From positions 1 through 17,774 of the forward strand of contig CAJUEI010000059.1 in the NCBI GenBank assembly GCA_910585255.1: a stretch of DNA of 17,774 nucleotides, in the 5' to 3' direction. Of this stretch, positions 14,033 to 17,774 are shown one piece after another. The DNA is from an uncultured Lachnospiraceae bacterium. GTDB lineage: Bacteria > Bacillota > Clostridia > Lachnospirales > Lachnospiraceae. The notes beneath the pieces were generated by a model. That model was not told the DNA's origin and made no database searches. It saw only the letters and a program-made list of their open reading frames with translations. A program made the position numbers and the translations under genes. Positions within the stretch are counted from its first letter, which is position 1. The number at the start of each line of letters is the position of its first letter.

Positions 14033-15750
14033 AACTTAAATGAACTCTTTAACGAAACAATCCGGTTAAATACCAGATGCTCCGGCAGAGAATCCTTACT
14101 GTCTACACAGAAAAATCCGTTTCTTACAAACTGAAAGCTATCCGGTGCTTTCGCCCCGTAAAATGCTGGCTCTAAATAACAAACAGGCATTACCTGTATA
14201 GAATGTTCATTGAGATTTAATGTGCCGTCTGCATTTAACTTGCCCTTTTCTTCATCCACTAAATTTTCATACAGACGAACTTCTGCTTCTATAGCAGCTT
14301 CCTTTGGTACCCAATGAATCGTTCCTTTTACTTTTCGTTCAGAAAAACCACTTCCGCACTTTGTCTTCGGATCATAAGTGGCATGCACCACTGTTACCTT
14401 TCCGTCCGAATCTGTCTCATAACCGGTACAAGTGACAAAATAGGCGTGCATCAGCCGCACTTCATTCCCCGGAAACAGCCGAAAATATTTTTTAGGAGGT
14501 TCAATCCGAAAATCGTCCCGCTCAATATACACTTCCCGTCCAAAAGGAATCTTGCGTGTCCCCATTGCCTCATTTTCTGGATTATTGCACGCTTCCACAT
14601 ACTCGGTTTCTCCCTCTGGATAATTATCAATCACCAGCCGAATCGGATCCAATACTGCCATATAGCGAGGTGCCTTCTGCTTTAAATCCTCCCGGATACA
14701 GTACTCTAACATCGCATAATCTACGGAACTATTCGCTTTCGAAACTCCGCATAATTCTACAAACTTCTTAATCGATTCTGGAGTAAAGCCTCTCCTTCTA
14801 AGTGCCGCAATTGTCACCAGACGAGGATCGTCCCAGCCGTCTACCACGCCATCTTCCACTAACTTCTTAATATACCTCTTCCCTGTTACTACATTGGTAA
14901 GATAAAGCTTAGCAAACTCAATCTGCTTTGGCGGTTCTGGATACTCCAACTCCCGCACAACCCAATCATAAAGCGGTCTGTGATCCTCAAACTCCAAAGT
15001 ACAGATAGAATGAGTAATCTGCTCTATCGCATCCTCAATCGGATGGGCAAAATCATACATTGGATAAATACACCAAGTATCTCCCGTATTGTGGTGCGTC
15101 ATATGTGCAACCCGGTAAATCACGGGATCTCTCATATTGATATTAGGAGAAGCCATATCAATCTTTGCCCGCAGCACCTTTTCCCCGTCCTGATACATCC
15201 CGTTTTTCATATTTTCAAACAATTCCAAATTCTCTTCTACCGAACGATTCCGATAGGGACTTTCCTTTCCCGGCTCAGTCAAACTCCCTCTATAGCTTCG
15301 AATCTCTTCTGCAGACAGATCACAGACATACGCTTTCCCTTTCCGAATCAGCGTCACTGCAGCCTCATACATCTGCTGGAAATAGTTTGAAGCAAAGAAC
15401 AGCCGATCCTCCCAATCCGCTCCCAGCCAGCGGATATCCGCCAAAATGGACTCCACAAACTCGGTCTTTTCCTTGGTCGGATTCGTATCGTCAAACCGCA
15501 TATTAAACTTTCCATGATACTTCTGTGCCAGCCCATAATTTAATAAAATCGACTTAGCATGTCCGATATGCAGATATCCGTTCGGTTCTGGAGGAAATCG
15601 AGTCTGTACATGCTGATAGACACCCTCCTCCAAATCTTTCTCAATAATCTGCTCAATAAAATTTTTTGAATTTACCTCTTTTTCCTCTGTCTTTTCCTGT
15701 AACTTCTCTTCCCTTTCTGCCTCTGTCAGCACTGCTTTTGTCTCAGTCAT
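14029..15750 (-). CDS. glnS: Glutaminyl-tRNA synthetase
   Basis: Charges tRNA-Gln with glutamine using ATP, cytosol, class I synthetase, 573 residues. The HIGH motif is intact (RFPPEPNGYLHIGHAKS, HIGH at 61-64). NMRFDDTNPTKE, GDTWCIYPMYDFAHPIEDA and ITHSICTLEFEDHRPLYDW give the active-site region; VDGWDDPRL and LRRRGFTPESI are typical of GlnRS, as is the C-terminal beta-barrel anticodon-binding part (ERDDFRIEPPKKYFRLFPGNEVRLMHAYFV). The KMSKS-like loop reads VVTGKR (T289-R292) where E. coli GlnRS has VMSKR; the lysine is kept. An extra Glu/Lys-rich stretch of about 30 residues precedes the catalytic core. The ribosome site GGAGG lies about 10 bases before the ATG. It has its own promoter directly after the PHP gene. 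Confidence 0.97.
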   Translation of the reverse strand: MTETKAVLTEAEREEKLQEKTEEKEVNSKNFIEQIIEKDLEEGVYQHVQTRFPPEPNGYLHIGHAKSILLNYGLAQKYHGKFNMRFDDTNPTKEKTEFVESILADIRWLGADWEDRLFFASNYFQQMYEAAVTLIRKGKAYVCDLSAEEIRSYRGSLTEPGKESPYRNRSVEENLELFENMKNGMYQDGEKVLRAKIDMASPNINMRDPVIYRVAHMTHHNTGDTWCIYPMYDFAHPIEDAIEQITHSICTLEFEDHRPLYDWVVRELEYPEPPKQIEFAKLYLTNVVTGKRYIKKLVEDGVVDGWDDPRLVTIAALRRRGFTPESIKKFVELCGVSKANSSVDYAMLEYCIREDLKQKAPRYMAVLDPIRLVIDNYPEGETEYVEACNNPENEAMGTRKIPFGREVYIERDDFRIEPPKKYFRLFPGNEVRLMHAYFVTCTGYETDSDGKVTVVHATYDPKTKCGSGFSERKVKGTIHWVPKEAAIEAEVRLYENLVDEEKGKLNADGTLNLNEHSIQVMPVCYLEPAFYGAKAPDSFQFVRNGFFCVDSKDSLPEHLVFNRIVSLKSSFKL

Positions 15751-15801
15751 CCAATATGCCCTCCTCTAACCAATTTTCTGGTTCTTTCTTCCTATTCGAG
15801 T

Positions 15802-15830
15802 ATTTTATCGCATAACCTGTTATTTGTAAA
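15802..15830 (-). promoter_or_regulatory. glnS promoter
   Basis: On the minus strand TTTACA (-35, 15825-15830) and TAAAAT (-10, 15802-15807) are 17 bases apart, directly after the stop codon of the preceding PHP gene. The leader of about 45 bases has a 5-base AACCA/TGGTT hairpin (15768-15783) before the ribosome site; it is far too short for a T-box. Confidence 0.8.
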
Positions 15831-15834
15831 GCCT

Positions 15835-16608
15835 CTACTTTTCCGAACGAAGCGTTTTCTTTCGACTATAAGTTTTCATCAGCCAAGTAAACCGATTATA
15901 AAACCAAAAACTCTGTGTCAGAACCGCTCCTGCCACACCAAGTTTTTCTTTTGTCGTTCCATGATAATACACTCCGCCAGTCTTCATCGGTTTTCTTGCC
16001 TTAATATAAGCAATTAATTCCGTCTCATTTTCAACTCTTTCCTCCAACAGAGTATAAGCCGTTCCGATACAGTCTACCTTATGTGCATCACTTCCGCCTG
16101 TCCCCGCCAGCCGATACACCTGTGCCAGCATAGCGGCAGAACAATTTGATTCCTCCGATTCACAGGCATTAAACTCTTCAATAAAATCAAATTTCGCCAA
16201 TATATTTTTACGAAACCAATATTTTTTTGTATTCGTAACACTCAGATATTTTTCTCCGCACGGATGAGCCGGTCCAAGAATCCCTCCATGCTTATGCACC
16301 AAATCAATAAGCACCTGTACAGGAAGTCCCCGCAGCTCCAAAATCTTTAGCTTTACTCCCTCCGGCATAATCACCAAAATATGTCCGGCATCAATGGTAT
16401 CATATTCCACCCCTTTAAACACTTTAAAATTGGTATATCGCTTTCCTTTAATATGCTTCTTCCAATACCGATATCCATTATAGGAATTGTGATCCGTCAC
16501 TACCATTCCATCAAAACCACGTCTTTGCAAAATAGCAATATAATCTGCAATGCTCACCTTTCCATCCAGTGAACCCTCTTTTGTATGGCAATGCATGTCA
16601 AGTTTCAT
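15835..16608 (-). CDS. PHP domain metal-dependent phosphoesterase (short form)
   Basis: Predicted cytosolic phosphoesterase of 257 residues. It carries the whole set of PHP metal ligands in order: MHCH (H6 and H8), VTDHNSY, KGVEYD, GHILVI, GPAHPCGE, and TGGSDAH. A C-terminal tail (AGAVLTQSFWFYNRFTWLMKTYSRKK) is aromatic and basic, and might contact a membrane or nucleic acid. A frame six codons longer starts with TTG at 16626; I chose the ATG at 16608 because the HCH motif then sits at the usual distance and GAGAG-rich purine sequence precedes it. The substrate cannot be told; relatives act on nucleotide or polyphosphate-type substrates. It lies 85 bases after a second PHP gene, possibly in one transcript. 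Confidence 0.85.
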   Translation of the reverse strand: MKLDMHCHTKEGSLDGKVSIADYIAILQRRGFDGMVVTDHNSYNGYRYWKKHIKGKRYTNFKVFKGVEYDTIDAGHILVIMPEGVKLKILELRGLPVQVLIDLVHKHGGILGPAHPCGEKYLSVTNTKKYWFRKNILAKFDFIEEFNACESEESNCSAAMLAQVYRLAGTGGSDAHKVDCIGTAYTLLEERVENETELIAYIKARKPMKTGGVYYHGTTKEKLGVAGAVLTQSFWFYNRFTWLMKTYSRKKTLRSEK

Positions 16609-16693
16609 TCTCTTCTCTCTTTCCAAGATCCGACAAAATAGTTCCTTCCTCTGTCCTCACTTATAAATTTAATAATACTATTCCACAATACCC

Positions 16694-17545
16694 CTATCTC
16701 CTCTCTTCTTTCAGCTTTTTTAACGGCTCTAACAAACTCTCCCAAACACACAAATCCCCTCTTCCAACCCCCAAATCAATATGAGGCTTTGTACTTCCAT
16801 GAAAATCAGACCCTCCTGTCATAACCAATCCCCACTTTTTAGCAAGAGAAGCAACCAAACTTTCGTCTCCCTCCTGATTCATCGAATAAAACACCTCTAT
16901 CCCCTGCAGCCCCCACTCCTTTAACTCCTCTATCATCTCCTCCAACTCTTCTAACGTAAGATGATACAGCAGAGGATGTGCCAGTACCGGAATTCCCTTT
17001 GCCTCCCGAATCAGCCGTATTGCTTCTTTCGGCTGTATCATGGTTCTTGGCACATAACAGGGACCATTCTTTCCAATATACTTCTCAAATGCTTCCTCAC
17101 AAGAAGAAACATACCCCTTTGCCTTCATATACTTTGCAAAATGAGCACGAGTTATCACAGCTTTTGAATAAACCGCATACATCTGCTCCATTGTAACAGG
17201 AAACCCATATTGAGACAATTTCTCCGCCATCTCTACATTCCGCTTTTCCCGTACCTCTATAAATTTCTGCAAAGCATCTAAAAACGAAACCTGCCTATAG
17301 TCAATATAAAGCCCCAAGATATGGATATCTCCCCCTCTGTACTCCGAAGAAATCTCAACCCCCGGAATCAATTCCAAATCCTCTCCTTTTGCCGCTTCTT
17401 CCGCCTCAGAAATCCCCCTCACCGTATCATGATCCGTCAAAGCAAAAGCAGACAATCCCTTTTCTTTCGCATAAAGCACCAGTTCTTTCGGTGTAAATGT
17501 TCCATCCGATACATTTGAATGAACATGAAGATCGATCTGTTTCAT
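16694..17545 (-). CDS. PHP domain phosphoesterase, TrpH/RNase AM type
   Basis: Cytosolic metal-dependent phosphoesterase of 283 residues. Ligand motifs: DLHVHS (H7, H9), D14, LTDHD (38-40), PGVEIS (E64), DIHILGLY (H75), VLAHPLLY, and GGSDFHG (about 244-250). The insertion between them (TRAHFAKYMKAKGYV, YVPRTMIQPKEAI) is characteristic of the TrpH/YciV group, whose studied members dephosphorylate 3',5'-nucleoside bisphosphates and trim short RNA 5' ends. I infer a similar role here without proof. The ribosome site AAGGAGG lies 6 bases before the ATG. The promoter at 17563-17591 is so close that the leader is only about 10 bases. Element copy 3 begins about 45 bases upstream of that promoter. 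Confidence 0.92.
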   Translation of the reverse strand: MKQIDLHVHSNVSDGTFTPKELVLYAKEKGLSAFALTDHDTVRGISEAEEAAKGEDLELIPGVEISSEYRGGDIHILGLYIDYRQVSFLDALQKFIEVREKRNVEMAEKLSQYGFPVTMEQMYAVYSKAVITRAHFAKYMKAKGYVSSCEEAFEKYIGKNGPCYVPRTMIQPKEAIRLIREAKGIPVLAHPLLYHLTLEELEEMIEELKEWGLQGIEVFYSMNQEGDESLVASLAKKWGLVMTGGSDFHGSTKPHIDLGVGRGDLCVWESLLEPLKKLKEERR

Positions 17546-17562
17546 TTTAAACCTCCTTTTTC

Positions 17563-17591
17563 ATTATAGTGAAAATCCTATTAAATTTCAA
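17563..17591 (-). promoter_or_regulatory. Strong sigma-A promoter with a minimal leader
   Basis: On the minus strand TTGAAA (17586-17591) and a perfect TATAAT (17563-17568) are 17 bases apart. Transcription would begin near 17556, essentially at the AAGGAGG ribosome site of the PHP gene. Confidence 0.88.
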
Positions 17592-17636
17592 TATCAACAA
17601 TCCAACATAATCCTATAACCCCACTTCTAAAAAGTT

Positions 17637-17774
17637 CCGGGAAGTCCGCCAGAGTGCATTAGGAGTCCGCTGTTCCGCTCTCCGAAAAGCAGAAGCTCTA
17701 AGACTTCTGAATCTAGGTGCATCAACCGGACGGACCGGGGTGCAATTCGCCCGTACAGCGGGCTAAACACACCC
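17637..17774 (-). repeat. Dispersed structured intergenic element, copy 3 (right end cut off)
   Basis: Inverted relative to copies 1 and 2. On the plus strand the outer stem is GGGTG (17738-17742) with CACCC (17770-17774), internal loop CAATTC (17743-17748) facing TAAACA (17764-17769), inner stem GCCCG (17749-17753) with CGGGC (17759-17763). A perfect 6-base hairpin CAGAAG/CTTCTG lies at 17690-17709. GCTGTTCCGCTCT and CCGGACGGACC are the family core read in this direction. The window ends exactly at the closing stem, so the expected C and T-run cannot be seen. It lies upstream of the PHP gene promoter. Confidence 0.82.

Noticed and set aside
15751..15834. Possible T-box leader for glnS
   Set aside because: The whole gap is 84 bases with a promoter inside it; there is no specifier stem, T-box sequence or terminator pair.
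1..17774. CRISPR array or tandem repeat locus from the repeated elements
   Set aside because: The copies are about 8-9 kb apart, differ in orientation and are long; no short regularly spaced repeats or cas genes are present.

Overview
The window reads as chromosome from a low-GC Gram-positive anaerobe of the class Clostridia, most probably a Lachnospiraceae-type gut bacterium. The support is a CIRCE-controlled groESL operon, a feoAB ferrous-iron system, an xpaC-telA pair, a secreted protein with tandem cell-wall-binding repeats, and small proteins (DUF6062, DUF6171) that I associate with this group. Strong AGGAGG-type ribosome sites and sigma-A-like promoters fit. The genus cannot be fixed by reading. 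All 14 protein genes I accept lie on the minus strand, so transcription runs from high to low coordinates. I see no tRNA, rRNA, CRISPR array, transposase, integrase or phage gene.

Layout from right to left, in the direction of transcription. A PHP phosphoesterase of the TrpH/RNase AM type (16694-17545) has its own strong promoter and a very short leader, and a second PHP protein follows (15835-16608). glnS (14029-15750) has its own promoter. Then comes a tight row: a DUF2225 zinc-ribbon/helical protein, a MocR/GabR-type regulator whose PLP-binding lysine is replaced by arginine, a DUF6062 protein with two zinc-ligand modules, and a DUF6171 small cysteine-rich protein. Next is groES-groEL with a perfect CIRCE operator and a clear terminator. 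After a roughly 440-base gap without genes come xpaC and telA with a terminator, the 762-residue secreted cell-wall-binding protein with a long leader and an 18-bp terminator hairpin, and finally feoA-feoB with its own promoter.

The most unusual content is non-coding. Three copies of one structured element, about 140-190 bases each, occupy intergenic space at 1-165 (cut by the window edge), 8204-8391 and 17637-17774 (inverted, cut by the window edge). They share a core including GGTCCGTCCGG, a CATTAGAC-type hairpin loop and AGAGCGGAACAGC. Where both sides are visible, their nested stems change by compensating substitutions while the internal loop TGTTTA/GAATTG stays fixed. In copy 2 one orientation ends in a T-run, like an intrinsic terminator. 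Copy 2 is also joined to an inverted partial copy, giving a palindrome of about 247 bases whose outer 32-base arms match at 31 positions. I do not recognise this family. It could be a small-RNA family, a processed structured RNA, or a non-autonomous mobile repeat.

The genes themselves are mostly household functions: iron uptake, protein folding, glutaminyl-tRNA charging and envelope stress. Two points stand out: the regulator that lost its PLP lysine, and its grouping with three cysteine-rich proteins of unknown function.
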